DNA of 64,000 bases from Planctomycetota bacterium (lineage in GTDB: Bacteria > Planctomycetota > J058 > JAJDCQ01), in the NCBI GenBank assembly GCA_029260755.1, contig JAJDCQ010000035.1, positions 1-64,000 of the forward strand. The letters are read 5' to 3'. This document shows positions 8,269 to 16,640 of this stretch, piece by piece (position 1 is the stretch's first letter; every line of letters begins with the position of its first letter). A model generated the notes under the pieces. It saw only the letters and a list, made by a program, of their open reading frames with translations. It did no database searches and was not told the origin of the DNA. Both the position numbers and the translations under genes were made by a program.

Positions 8269-9867
8269 GTGCGAGTCTTCGTCACCGGAGGGACCGGCCT
8301 GATCGGTCGCCGCCTCGTCGATCGACTGATCGGCCGCGGCGACGACGTCGTCGTCCTCTCCCGGAGCGCCGAGCGGGCGCGCCGCGAGCTCCACCCCGAC
8401 GCCGAGGTCGTCGAGGGCGACCCGGCGCACCCGGGGACGTGGCAGCGCGAGGTGGAGCGCTGCGACGCCGTCGTGAACCTCGCCGGCGAGAACCTCTTCG
8501 CGCGGCGCTGGACGACGCCGCTCGACCTGATCCTCCACAACCCGCCGGTCGGGCTGGCGGGGCTGCTCAACATCGGCCTCGCCGCGGCGGCCGTCGGCGT
8601 GCTCGCGCTCCTCCTGATGGCGCCCGACGGACCGAGGGCGACGCGCCTGCCGGACGACGGCGACGGCCACCTCGTCCTGCGCCTCGACGACGTCGAGACG
8701 ATCGCCGAGGGCGACGAGCTCGTCCGGAGCCGCGGCGGGCGCGAGACCGCGCGGGTGGTGGTGAAGCACGTCGAGGCGGTGAACGAGGGCCGGGAGGCGC
8801 ACGGCGAGCTGATCGCGCTCGCGGCCGACGGCCCGCCGCTGGCGAAGGGCGACCGGTTCCTCCCCGTCGGCGAGGCGAGCCTCTTCCCGCCGCGGCGGCC
8901 GAACGAGCGGGCGGCGCTCGGGTTCCTCGTCATCGGTCTCATCACTGCGATCGGCGCGCTCGGCGTGGCCGGCGCCGGCGTGCTGCTGCGGCTGCCGTGG
9001 GCGCGGGAGCTCGCCCTGATGGTCGCATCGCTCCTGGCGGTGGCGGCGATCGCGTGGCTCATCCTCGCGAGGACCGGCGTGATCGACGCGGGCGACTGGG
9101 CGAGCCTCGAGGGCGCCCTCGGCGCGGCGGCGGCGTTCGCGGCGCCGGTGATCCTCCTCACGATCGCGCCGCCCGACGACGGCGACCCGAGCCCGTTCAA
9201 GCGGAGGATCCGCAGCAGCCGCATCGACGCGACCCGCCAGCTCGCCCGGGCGATCGCCGGCGCGAAGGGGCCGAGCGTCTTCATCGCCGGGTCGGCGATC
9301 GGCTACTACGGGCCGCGCGACGACGAGCCGCTCGACGAGTCGGCGAAGCCGGGCGACGACTTCCTCGCCCGGCTCTGCGCCGACTGGGAGGCCGCAGCCG
9401 ACGAGGCGAACGGCGGCGAGCACGACGTGCGCGTCGTGAAGCTCCGGACCGGCGTCGTCCTCGACCGACGCGGCGGGCCGCTCGTCCAGATGGACCTCCC
9501 CTTCCGGTTCTTCGCGGGCGGACCGGTCGGGAACGGAAGGCAGTGGATGAGCTGGATCCACTGGGAGGACGAGCTCGGCCTGATCATCCACGCGCTCGAC
9601 AACCCCGAAGTCCGCGGCCCGATGAACGCGACCGCCCCCGAGCCGCTCCCGAACCGCGAGGTCGCATCGGCGCTCGGCCGAGCGCTGAGGCGTCCCGCGA
9701 TGATGCCGACGCCCGCCCTCGGGCTCCGGCTCGCCCTCGGCGAGGTCTCCGACGTCGTGACCGAGGGGCAGCGGGTCGTCCCGAAGCTCGCGAAGGAGAC
9801 CGGCTACGGCTTCAAGTTCCGAAACCTCGAGGACGCTTTGGCGGACCTGTATCGACGCCCGGCGTGA
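8269..9867 (+). CDS. TIGR01777-family SDR epimerase split by an in-frame membrane insert
   Basis: 532 aa, against about 300 for the family. Residues 1-82 are the N-terminal Rossmann part (VTGGTGLIGRRL, VVNLAGENLFARRW). Residues 310-532 resume the family sequence (FKRRIRSSRIDATRQLA, GSAIGYYG, SWIHWEDE, PMNATAP). In the usual protein RRWT continues directly into KRRIRDSR. Between them lie about 227 residues with four hydrophobic helices (about 94-117, 216-240, 246-267, 281-300) and a soluble domain of about 98 residues between helices 1 and 2. The even helix number would leave both epimerase halves on the same side. The substrate of the family is unknown. Same strand and 37 nt after the MTD1-like gene. 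Confidence 0.85.
   Translation: MRVFVTGGTGLIGRRLVDRLIGRGDDVVVLSRSAERARRELHPDAEVVEGDPAHPGTWQREVERCDAVVNLAGENLFARRWTTPLDLILHNPPVGLAGLLNIGLAAAAVGVLALLLMAPDGPRATRLPDDGDGHLVLRLDDVETIAEGDELVRSRGGRETARVVVKHVEAVNEGREAHGELIALAADGPPLAKGDRFLPVGEASLFPPRRPNERAALGFLVIGLITAIGALGVAGAGVLLRLPWARELALMVASLLAVAAIAWLILARTGVIDAGDWASLEGALGAAAAFAAPVILLTIAPPDDGDPSPFKRRIRSSRIDATRQLARAIAGAKGPSVFIAGSAIGYYGPRDDEPLDESAKPGDDFLARLCADWEAAADEANGGEHDVRVVKLRTGVVLDRRGGPLVQMDLPFRFFAGGPVGNGRQWMSWIHWEDELGLIIHALDNPEVRGPMNATAPEPLPNREVASALGRALRRPAMMPTPALGLRLALGEVSDVVTEGQRVVPKLAKETGYGFKFRNLEDALADLYRRPA
8515..9195 (+). other. Four-helix membrane insert within the epimerase
   Basis: Extent estimated from where the TIGR01777 pattern stops (after RRWT) and resumes (FKRRIRSSR). 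The soluble part between helix 1 and helix 2 (about residues 118-215) is rich in charged residues and looks beta-stranded (GHLVLRLDD, ETARVVVKHVEAV). I do not recognise it. The reading frame is intact across both junctions and base composition is like the flanks. Confidence 0.75.
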
Positions 9868-9978
9868 GACGAGCGGCGAGTGAATCGGCGCTCGGAATCG
9901 TCCACGACGCGCGGTTCGATCCGGTGAAACCTCGCTTTCGTGCTCGACGTGGATGAGGGGGAGCGCGCCATGCGCGAT

Positions 9979-9994
9979 CGGCGCCCGCGCGCCG
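9979..9994 (+). terminator. Weak hairpin between convergent genes
   Basis: A 6-bp GC stem (CGGCGC / GCGCCG) with a 4-nt loop sits in the 137-bp gap between the convergent epimerase and methyltransferase genes. It is followed by a pyrimidine-rich but not T-rich stretch. This is a possible terminator for the plus-strand run only; such short GC hairpins are common in this base composition. Confidence 0.25.
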
Positions 9995-10004
9995 AGCTCT
10001 CTTC

Positions 10005-11297
10005 TCAGTCGGACCCGGAGGGCTCCGGTGGGGCGTTCTCGTCTCGCCGGAGCTCTTCTCTTTGCTTGCGCGCTCCGGCGAACAGGTCGTAGGCGAGGAG
10101 CCGACACTCGATCGCGCCGTTCCAGAGGGGGTGGCGGCGGCTCGTCTTGAGGCCGACCGACTTGCCGAGCTTCGGGTTGCCGCAGAGCACCCAGGCGCTC
10201 CATCCGGGGAAGCGCTGCTTGAGCGCATCGCCGAGGCCGCGGTAGAGCGCCTCGAGCTCGCGCTCCTCGCCGAGTCGCTCGCCGTACGGCGGGTTCGTGA
10301 CGACGAGGCCGGCGCCGGATCCGGGCGGCTCGGCGGTTCGAGCGTCGCCGACCTCGACCCGGATGATCGCGTCGACGCCCGCCGCCTCGGCGCTCGCCCG
10401 GGCGGCATCGATCGCGCGCGGGTTGAGGTCGCGGCCGACGATCGGCGGCGGGGAGCGGTCCTCGCCCGCCTCGGCGCGCTGGTGCGCCTCGGTCCGGACG
10501 CGGTGGAGGAGCTTGCGGTCGGCGTCGGCCCAGCCCGAGAACCCGAACGGCGACTCGCGGCCGAGGCCCGGCGCCCGGTCGGTCGCGATCCAGGCCGCCT
10601 CGACCAGCAGCGTCCCCGTCCCGCAGAGCGGGTCGAGGAGCGGGCGGTCGCCGGCGTACTTCGCGAGGGCGAGGATGCCGGCGGCGAGGAACGGTCGGAG
10701 CGGCGCGTCGGGGGCGCCGGCGCCGGGGCGTCCGCCGTCGTAGCCGCCGCCGCCGCCGCGCCGCGTTCCGCCGGCGACGCGGGCCGCCTGACGGTAGCCC
10801 CGCTCGTGGAGCGCCACCGACCCGGTGGCGTCGAGGGAGAGATCGCATCGACCGCCGACGATCCTCGCCCGGACGAGGACGTCGGGCCGTTCGAGGTCGA
10901 CGTTCGGTCGCTTGCCCCGGCGGGCGCGGAGGCGGTCGCAGATCGCGTCCTTGATGCGGAGCGCCGCGAAGTGCGCGTTCCGGATGCCCTGCTCGACGGC
11001 GTCGCGTGACGACGCGATTACCGCGATCGTCGCGCCGTCGCCGACCGCGTCCTCCCACGGCAGCTCGGTCGCCGCCTCGTGGAGGTGATCGGGCGAGCCG
11101 AACTCGAACCCGCCGAACGAGACGAGCACGCGACTGGCCGTCCGGAGCCACAGGTTCGCCCGGTAGAGGAGCTCCTGATCGCCCCGGAAGCGAACGGCGC
11201 CGCGCTCGACGGCGACCGAGGACGCGCCGAGCTCCCGGAGCTCGTCGGCGCAGACCTCCTCGAGGCCGCGGGCGGTCGTGGCGATGAGGTCGCGCAC
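10005..11297 (-). CDS. rlmL: THUMP-domain 23S rRNA guanine-N2 methyltransferase (RlmL N-terminal type)
   Basis: 430 aa. Residues 1-110 match the ferredoxin-like/THUMP N-terminus of RlmL-type enzymes (LIATTARGLEEVCADEL). The Rossmann methyltransferase core follows with LLDPLCGTGTLLVEAAW and the catalytic TNPPYGERLG motif. It lacks the second RlmK-like half of E. coli RlmKL, so it corresponds to the m2G2445 part; the exact target is inferred. GTG start 2 nt after the stop of the upstream kinase, whose last codons supply the GAGGAGG ribosome-binding site, so translation is probably coupled. A Gly/Arg/Tyr-rich loop sits near residues 190-210. Confidence 0.88.
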   Translation of the reverse strand: MRDLIATTARGLEEVCADELRELGASSVAVERGAVRFRGDQELLYRANLWLRTASRVLVSFGGFEFGSPDHLHEAATELPWEDAVGDGATIAVIASSRDAVEQGIRNAHFAALRIKDAICDRLRARRGKRPNVDLERPDVLVRARIVGGRCDLSLDATGSVALHERGYRQAARVAGGTRRGGGGGYDGGRPGAGAPDAPLRPFLAAGILALAKYAGDRPLLDPLCGTGTLLVEAAWIATDRAPGLGRESPFGFSGWADADRKLLHRVRTEAHQRAEAGEDRSPPPIVGRDLNPRAIDAARASAEAAGVDAIIRVEVGDARTAEPPGSGAGLVVTNPPYGERLGEERELEALYRGLGDALKQRFPGWSAWVLCGNPKLGKSVGLKTSRRHPLWNGAIECRLLAYDLFAGARKQREELRRDENAPPEPSGSD

Positions 11298-11299
11298 GC

Positions 11300-13057
11300 T
11301 CAGGCCTCCTCGATGAGGCGTCGCGGCTCGGCCGCAGCCGACGGGCCGGCGCGCGTGGGCCTCTCGTCGATCGGCCGGCGGCGGGGTCGCGAGGGCTCGG
11401 GCTCGCGCTCGCGCTCGAGGGCGGACTCGGGCTCGGCCGCGGACTCGGGCACGGCCACGGGCACGGCCACGGGCACGGACTCGGGCTCGGCCACGGGGTC
11501 GGCCACGGGCACGGACTCGGACTCGGCCACGGGCTCGTACGTGGGGCTCTCCGACTCGGCGAGCAGCCTTCGTTCCGCCTCCGCGCGGAGCCGCGGCATG
11601 TCGTAGCGCAGCGCGAGCCGCTCGAGACGTTCCCGCCGGGTCGCGTCCGGCAGCGCCTGCTCGAGCCATCGCTCGAGCCCGTGGAGCGCCGTCTCGGCGT
11701 GCGCCTTCACCGGGAAGCTGAACGCGAACCCGACCGCCCCGATGACGCCGAGGATCGTCGCTCCGACCGCGTTGCCCGAGGTGGCGAGCGCGCCGGCAGC
11801 GATCGCCGAGCCGATGCCGCCGACGCCGAGGACGCCCGAGAACGTGGCGAGGCCGCTGACGGTGGCCTCGGTGTTCCGGAGCCGCTTTCCGGCATCGACC
11901 GGGAGCGGGGCGAGCCGCTCGACGGCGCCGAGGAGGAGCTCCTCGTCCTGATCGCCGACCGTCTCGTCGAGAATCTCGCGCACGTCCTGCGCGCTGCAGC
12001 CGTAGCGATCGGCGATCGCTAACGGCGCGAGACGAGCGTGATGATGGATGAGCAGGATCGCGAGCGACCGCGCGGCCCGCGTCTTCGGGCTCTTCGGCTT
12101 CGATCCGGTCCGGAGCTCGTCGATCGGGACGCCGGCCTCCGCCGCGACGGCCGTCTCGATCGCGTCGGGCGAGACGATGCAGGCCTCGGCGCCCGTCGCC
12201 ACGCCTCGGCCGACGGCCCGGGCGGCCAGGCCGCCACCGCCGCTCGAGACGGCGGCCCGGAGCGCGACCGCGTCGGCGAACCGTCGTTCGGGGCGGGTGT
12301 AGCACCGACCGAACGCCTCGCGCAGCGCCTGCGGGAGCTCGGCCGTCTCGAGGTCGTCGCCGGGCTGCGGCCGGCGTCCGGTGGCGAGCTCGAAGAGGAG
12401 CACGCCGAGGGTGAACACATCCGTCCGCGTGTCCGCCGGGCCGCCGCCCTGTTGCTCGGGCGCCATGTAGGGGATCGTCCCGACGAGGCTCCTCACCTCG
12501 GTCGCGAGGTCGCGGCTGACCTGGAGCGACGCCTGCCGCGCGCGCATCGTCCCGAGGCCGAAGTCGGTCACCTTCACGACGTCGTCGGCGGCGTCGTCGT
12601 CTCCGCCGGGCGCGACGAGGATGTTCTCGGGCTTGAGGTCGCCGTGCACGACGCCCGCCGCGTGGCTCGCCGCGAGGGCGTCGACGATCTGAGCGAACAC
12701 CGACACCACCCGTGACGGCGGAAGCGGGCTCTCCTCGTCGAGGACGGCGCGCAAGGTCCTCCCGGGCACGTACTCGACCAGGAGATAGGGCGGGTCGTGG
12801 TCGAGGTCGATCCCGATGGCTCGGGCGACGTTCGGGTGATCGAGGGCAGCGAGGCAGCGCCCCTCGTCGCGAAGGTGCTGGATCTGTTCGGGGTCGCGGA
12901 GCAGCTTCGCGGCGGCGGTGCGTTCGGGCCACAGATGATGGCGCGCCAGCCAGACGGTCGCGAATCCACCCTCGCCGAGCGGCTCGACGAGCTCGAAGTC
13001 CGCGACCCGAAGTCCGGGCCGGGCCTCGGTCTCGGCGGACTCGGGGCGCTCGGTCAT
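11300..13057 (-). CDS. Ser/Thr kinase (HGD type) with DnaA-domain-IV-like module
   Basis: 585 aa. Kinase domain about 20-275: GEGGFA loop, K51, DFG at 165, PYMAPEQ. The catalytic loop is HGDLKPEN at 138, so the arginine of HRD is missing. Residues about 297-370 resemble the C-terminal DNA-binding domain of DnaA (IETAVAAEAGVPIDEL, then TRAARSLAILL and a helix-turn-helix-like IADRYGCSAQDVREIL). A Gly/Ala-rich hydrophobic stretch (400-450) may span the membrane. The last 85 residues are Glu-Pro-Val repeats and arginine-rich sequence. It is translationally coupled to the downstream methyltransferase. DNA binding is inferred from the pattern only. Confidence 0.85.
   Translation of the reverse strand: MTERPESAETEARPGLRVADFELVEPLGEGGFATVWLARHHLWPERTAAAKLLRDPEQIQHLRDEGRCLAALDHPNVARAIGIDLDHDPPYLLVEYVPGRTLRAVLDEESPLPPSRVVSVFAQIVDALAASHAAGVVHGDLKPENILVAPGGDDDAADDVVKVTDFGLGTMRARQASLQVSRDLATEVRSLVGTIPYMAPEQQGGGPADTRTDVFTLGVLLFELATGRRPQPGDDLETAELPQALREAFGRCYTRPERRFADAVALRAAVSSGGGGLAARAVGRGVATGAEACIVSPDAIETAVAAEAGVPIDELRTGSKPKSPKTRAARSLAILLIHHHARLAPLAIADRYGCSAQDVREILDETVGDQDEELLLGAVERLAPLPVDAGKRLRNTEATVSGLATFSGVLGVGGIGSAIAAGALATSGNAVGATILGVIGAVGFAFSFPVKAHAETALHGLERWLEQALPDATRRERLERLALRYDMPRLRAEAERRLLAESESPTYEPVAESESVPVADPVAEPESVPVAVPVAVPESAAEPESALEREREPEPSRPRRRPIDERPTRAGPSAAAEPRRLIEEA
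11395..11540 (-). repeat. Coding tandem repeat in kinase tail
   Basis: Degenerate 12- and 18-nt units (CGGCCACGGGCA and relatives) encode the Glu-Ser-Val-Pro-Val-Ala run near the end of the kinase. Unit length is a multiple of three, so copy-number change would alter only tail length. Confidence 0.6.
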
Positions 13058-13193
13058 GCCGCAGAGCCTACCGGCCGGTGGGATCCAAGTCCACCCGAGG
13101 CTCGTCTCATGGCTCCGGACGCCCGGGCACGATGCGCCCTGCGGCGTCGTATGTTAGGCTGATTTCGCGGTCTTTGAGTCACGAGGAACCAGC

Positions 13194-13838
13194 GTGGCGC
13201 CATCGGGGTCCAAGGGTGCGGTGACGGGAGATGCGGCCGCCGAGGCCGATCCCCGGAGCGTCGATGACGCCCTCGTCGCGGCTGCCCAGGCCGGCGACCA
13301 GGCGGCGTTCGGGCAGCTGGTGGAACGTTATCAGGATCGCGTCGTGAACTTCTGCTACCGACGAACGCGGAACCACGAGGACGCCCTCGACGTCGCCCAG
13401 GAGGTGTTCGTCAAGGCGTTCCGCGCGATCAAGAACTACCAGGGTCAGAGCGCGTTTTACACCTGGGTCTACCGGATCGCGGTCAACACGACGACCACCC
13501 ACTGGCAGCGGGGCCGCAAGCATCAGGGCGTCCTCTCGCTCGACGGCATCGGATTCGCCGGCGACGACGGCGAGCGCCGCTACGAGCCGTCCGACGACCA
13601 GGGGATCGCGCCGCCGGACCAGGCGATCCGCGACGAGGACGTTCGCCGCGTTCGCGAGGCGATCGGCGAGCTCGAGGGAACCGACAACCTCCTGATCGTC
13701 CTCCGAGACATCGAGGGGCTCTCCTACGAGGAGATCGCCGAGACCCTCGAGATGAAGCTGGGCAGCGTGAAGAGCCATCTCCACCGGGCGCGCGGGCGCC
13801 TGCGCGAGAAGCTCCGAGCCATGGGAGTGCAGGGCTAG
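13194..13838 (+). CDS. ECF-type RNA polymerase sigma factor
   Basis: 214 aa, GTG start with GAGGA upstream. Sigma region 2 covers about 38-110 (FGQLVERYQDRVVNFCYR, DALDVAQEVFVKAFRAI, YTWVYRIAVN). Region 4 covers about 155-210 (LLIVLRDIEGLSYEEIAETL, GSVKSHLHRARGRLREKL). It is followed after 12 nt by an anti-sigma gene, so it is probably held at the membrane until an envelope signal frees it. It is divergent from the HGD kinase across a 136-bp gap where I see no clear promoter. Confidence 0.95.
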   Translation: MAPSGSKGAVTGDAAAEADPRSVDDALVAAAQAGDQAAFGQLVERYQDRVVNFCYRRTRNHEDALDVAQEVFVKAFRAIKNYQGQSAFYTWVYRIAVNTTTTHWQRGRKHQGVLSLDGIGFAGDDGERRYEPSDDQGIAPPDQAIRDEDVRRVREAIGELEGTDNLLIVLRDIEGLSYEEIAETLEMKLGSVKSHLHRARGRLREKLRAMGVQG

Positions 13839-13850
13839 ACCGGATCGATC

Positions 13851-16625
13851 ATGTCCGCGAGCTGTTCCGATGTCCGTGAGCTGCTGAGCGCCTTCGTCGA
13901 CGGCGAGTCCGGGGACGATGAGGCGTCGATCCGCGCGCACCTCGATGCGTGCGACGCGTGCGAGCGCGAGCGCGCCGAGATCGCCCGCGCCGTCGAGCTC
14001 GTCGCGGCCCTTCCGCGCGTTCGTGCGCCCGTCGGGTTCGCGGCGTCCGTGCTCGCGGCCCTCGACGAGGAGCCTGCGGCGACGACCTCCGCGCCGGCGG
14101 CCACCGACGCGGCGCTGGCCACGCCGGCGATCCGGGTGGTCGGAGGCGCCGACGCGGCATCGACCTCGAGCGCCTCGGGCGCTCCGTCCGTCGCGCGTCC
14201 CGCCACCGGCTCGCCGATGGCCGGGCTCCGCAGCTTCGCCGCGGCCGCGGTCGCGCTCCTCGCCGTCGGTCTCGGCTTCGCCGTCCTGACCGGTCCCGAT
14301 CGCGGCGGCGCGCCCGATCGCATGGCGATTCACTACGTGCCCCCGGGCGAGCGCGACGAGGCCGCCAGCCGCTCGTCCGAGACGCGTGATCCGACCGACG
14401 AGGTCGCCGGCACGTCGACGAAGGAGCAGGAGCCGCTCGAGAAGCGCGTCGATGAGCAGAAGGACAATGAAGCGCGCCTCTCCGGCTTCTCGCTCGACGA
14501 TGAGGACGGTGATGACGGCGCCGGTGATGCTTCCGCCGGCGAAGCCGACGGCGCCCGGCCCGTGGATGCGGTTCGCGCCGAGGCGGCTCGTCTCGCGCAG
14601 CGTGAGCGCCGTGCGAACAAGGAGCGCGAGGCGGCCGATCGGCCCGAGTCGAGCAACGGCGCTCCCGGCGGCGACGGCACCGGCGGCGGTCCGGGCGGCG
14701 GCGGAGCGCCGGCGCCGGGCGTGAGGCCGAGCAGAACGCCTCCTCCGATCGAGTCGCCCGTGCCCTCCCCCGACATGGACGGGGCGCCGAGCGGTCCCGA
14801 GTCGGCGATGAAGCGGTTCGACGACTTCAAGCCGTCCGGTGGCGAGGAGCAGCCCGCGAGCGGTCGCCGGTATCGCGACGGCGGCACGCCGGCGGGGGAC
14901 CCCGAGCCGACGCCGATGCCCGAGCCGGTCGACAAGACGAGGTTCGGCGCCGACGCGCGGCAGCCGGCCGCCGGCGCGATGGCCGGACGCGGCGCTCGTG
15001 GCGACGGCACGTCGGAAGGCTCCTCGGACGACGGCGGCGGGGCCAGCGATGCTCCCGACGCCGGTGGACAGAGCGGCGGCCACGGCCGCGAGCTCGGCGG
15101 TGGCGGTGGCGCCGCTCCTCCGACGCCGGCCCCCGCCCCGCGCTCGACCCCGACCCCGACCCGTCCCGACGCGCCGACGTCCCGGCCCGCGCCGAGCGCG
15201 GAAGGGGGCGAGAGCGGCGGCGACTCCTACGACGGCGCTCCGGCGTTCGACGGCGGCGAGAGCGGCGAGAAGAATGACCTCCTCGACCGGGACCGCTCGA
15301 AGACGGAGGAGGGAGCGAAGTCGAAGGCCAAGAAGGCCGAGGCGCTCGCCCGCGCTTTGCGAGAGGTCGAGAAGTCGGGCGCTCGCGACGAGGAGCTCCA
15401 GGACGGCGCCATGGCGCAGGCGTTTGGCGAGGCCGAACGGAAGCGCGTCGTCGAGCGTGGAGCCGAGCCGAAGAAGCCCTCCTCGACCGCGACCCCCGCG
15501 AAGGGACGGCTCGACGCCGAGGAGGCGCTCGCCGCCGGGAAGGCGAACCGGAAACAGACCGAGGCGTCGGCGCAGGCGCTCCGGGCCGCTCGCGAGGAGC
15601 CCTCCGAGCGCGCCGAGAAGCTCGCCGGGCAGGGAGGTCGCGAGGCCGATCGTCAGCCGAGGCAGCAGGGTCAGCAGCAGGGCCGATGGGCCGCCGAGCG
15701 CGGCGAGGACGAGGATGGTCGCGACGATTTGGTCGTCCTCTCGGTCGAGGCGGGCGACGCCGACGCCGCCCTCCTCGCGCTGGTCTCCTCGTTCGAGGAC
15801 GACGCCTCGAATCAGACGTGGGGCCGCAACGCGGTCACGCCTCGCCGCCGGGGCCGCGTCACGGCCGTTGACCGAGCCCGCGAGAGCGGCAGCGGCTCCG
15901 CCGACGACGACGCGACCGACCCGGGCGATGGCTCCGAGGCGGACGAGCGCCGGGATGGTATCGGAGGCAAGGATGCCCCCGGCGGAAGCGCCGCCGGTGC
16001 GGACAGTGCCGCGCCCGAGGGCGAGGATGACGCCGAGACGGAGCCCGCGAAGCCGCTCCTGCCGCTCCTGCCGCTCGAGCCGCCGAGCGCCTCCGACCCG
16101 GCGGAGCGCGGGGAGTCCGGTGCGGAGACCCGCGTCGTGACGCTCGAGCTCGATGAGGATCAGTACGCCGCTCTGCTCCAGCGCGCCTCGTCTTCGGGAT
16201 GGTTCTACCGGGTCGATCGAGGCGCCGCCGGCGAAGAGCAGCTCGCCGGCCTCGGCGAGGCGACGGACGCGCCCGAGAAGGTGCTCGACGAGCTCTCCGA
16301 GGGGCGCCGCGGGCTCGGTGAGGCGCGGGGATTCGCTCCGGGCGCTGGCGGCGGGTCGACGCCCGAGGCAGCCGGCGAGGCGAGCCCGGGCCCGGTCGGC
16401 GGAGCCGGCGCCGTTGCCCCGAACACGAACACCGAGCGCCCGAAGAACACCGATCCGAACGCCGCGCCTCTGGTCGAGGAGCCGCCGGCGCCGCCCGGCG
16501 ACGGCGAGGCTCCGAAGGAAGGCACGGCCGACGAGGCCGACCGGCCGACCGAGCCGGCGGGGAAGAAGGCGCCGACGTCGACCCGCCGGATCCGCGTCAC
16601 GATCGTCGTCCGGGCCCCGAAGTAG
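13851..16625 (+). CDS. Membrane anti-sigma factor with zinc-binding N-terminus and very long disordered exterior
   Basis: 924 aa. The N-terminus has a ZAS/zf-HC2 signature (C5, then H30-x3-C34-x2-C37 in AHLDACDAC) that binds the partner sigma factor. One transmembrane helix lies at about 127-147. The remaining about 770 residues are low-complexity Gly/Pro/Asp/Glu/Lys-rich sequence with a short folded-looking stretch near the C-terminus (VVTLELDEDQYAALLQRA and GWFYRVD). Usual ZAS anti-sigmas are about 200-300 aa, so the exported part is exceptional. Composition is biased but there is one unbroken frame. Confidence 0.85.
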   Translation: MSASCSDVRELLSAFVDGESGDDEASIRAHLDACDACERERAEIARAVELVAALPRVRAPVGFAASVLAALDEEPAATTSAPAATDAALATPAIRVVGGADAASTSSASGAPSVARPATGSPMAGLRSFAAAAVALLAVGLGFAVLTGPDRGGAPDRMAIHYVPPGERDEAASRSSETRDPTDEVAGTSTKEQEPLEKRVDEQKDNEARLSGFSLDDEDGDDGAGDASAGEADGARPVDAVRAEAARLAQRERRANKEREAADRPESSNGAPGGDGTGGGPGGGGAPAPGVRPSRTPPPIESPVPSPDMDGAPSGPESAMKRFDDFKPSGGEEQPASGRRYRDGGTPAGDPEPTPMPEPVDKTRFGADARQPAAGAMAGRGARGDGTSEGSSDDGGGASDAPDAGGQSGGHGRELGGGGGAAPPTPAPAPRSTPTPTRPDAPTSRPAPSAEGGESGGDSYDGAPAFDGGESGEKNDLLDRDRSKTEEGAKSKAKKAEALARALREVEKSGARDEELQDGAMAQAFGEAERKRVVERGAEPKKPSSTATPAKGRLDAEEALAAGKANRKQTEASAQALRAAREEPSERAEKLAGQGGREADRQPRQQGQQQGRWAAERGEDEDGRDDLVVLSVEAGDADAALLALVSSFEDDASNQTWGRNAVTPRRRGRVTAVDRARESGSGSADDDATDPGDGSEADERRDGIGGKDAPGGSAAGADSAAPEGEDDAETEPAKPLLPLLPLEPPSASDPAERGESGAETRVVTLELDEDQYAALLQRASSSGWFYRVDRGAAGEEQLAGLGEATDAPEKVLDELSEGRRGLGEARGFAPGAGGGSTPEAAGEASPGPVGGAGAVAPNTNTERPKNTDPNAAPLVEEPPAPPGDGEAPKEGTADEADRPTEPAGKKAPTSTRRIRVTIVVRAPK

Positions 16626-16640
16626 CGAGCGAGCACCGCC

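Noticed and set aside
9953..10150. 65-codon plus-strand ORF
   Set aside because: Arg/Gly-rich, overlaps the methyltransferase 3' end, no ribosome-binding site.
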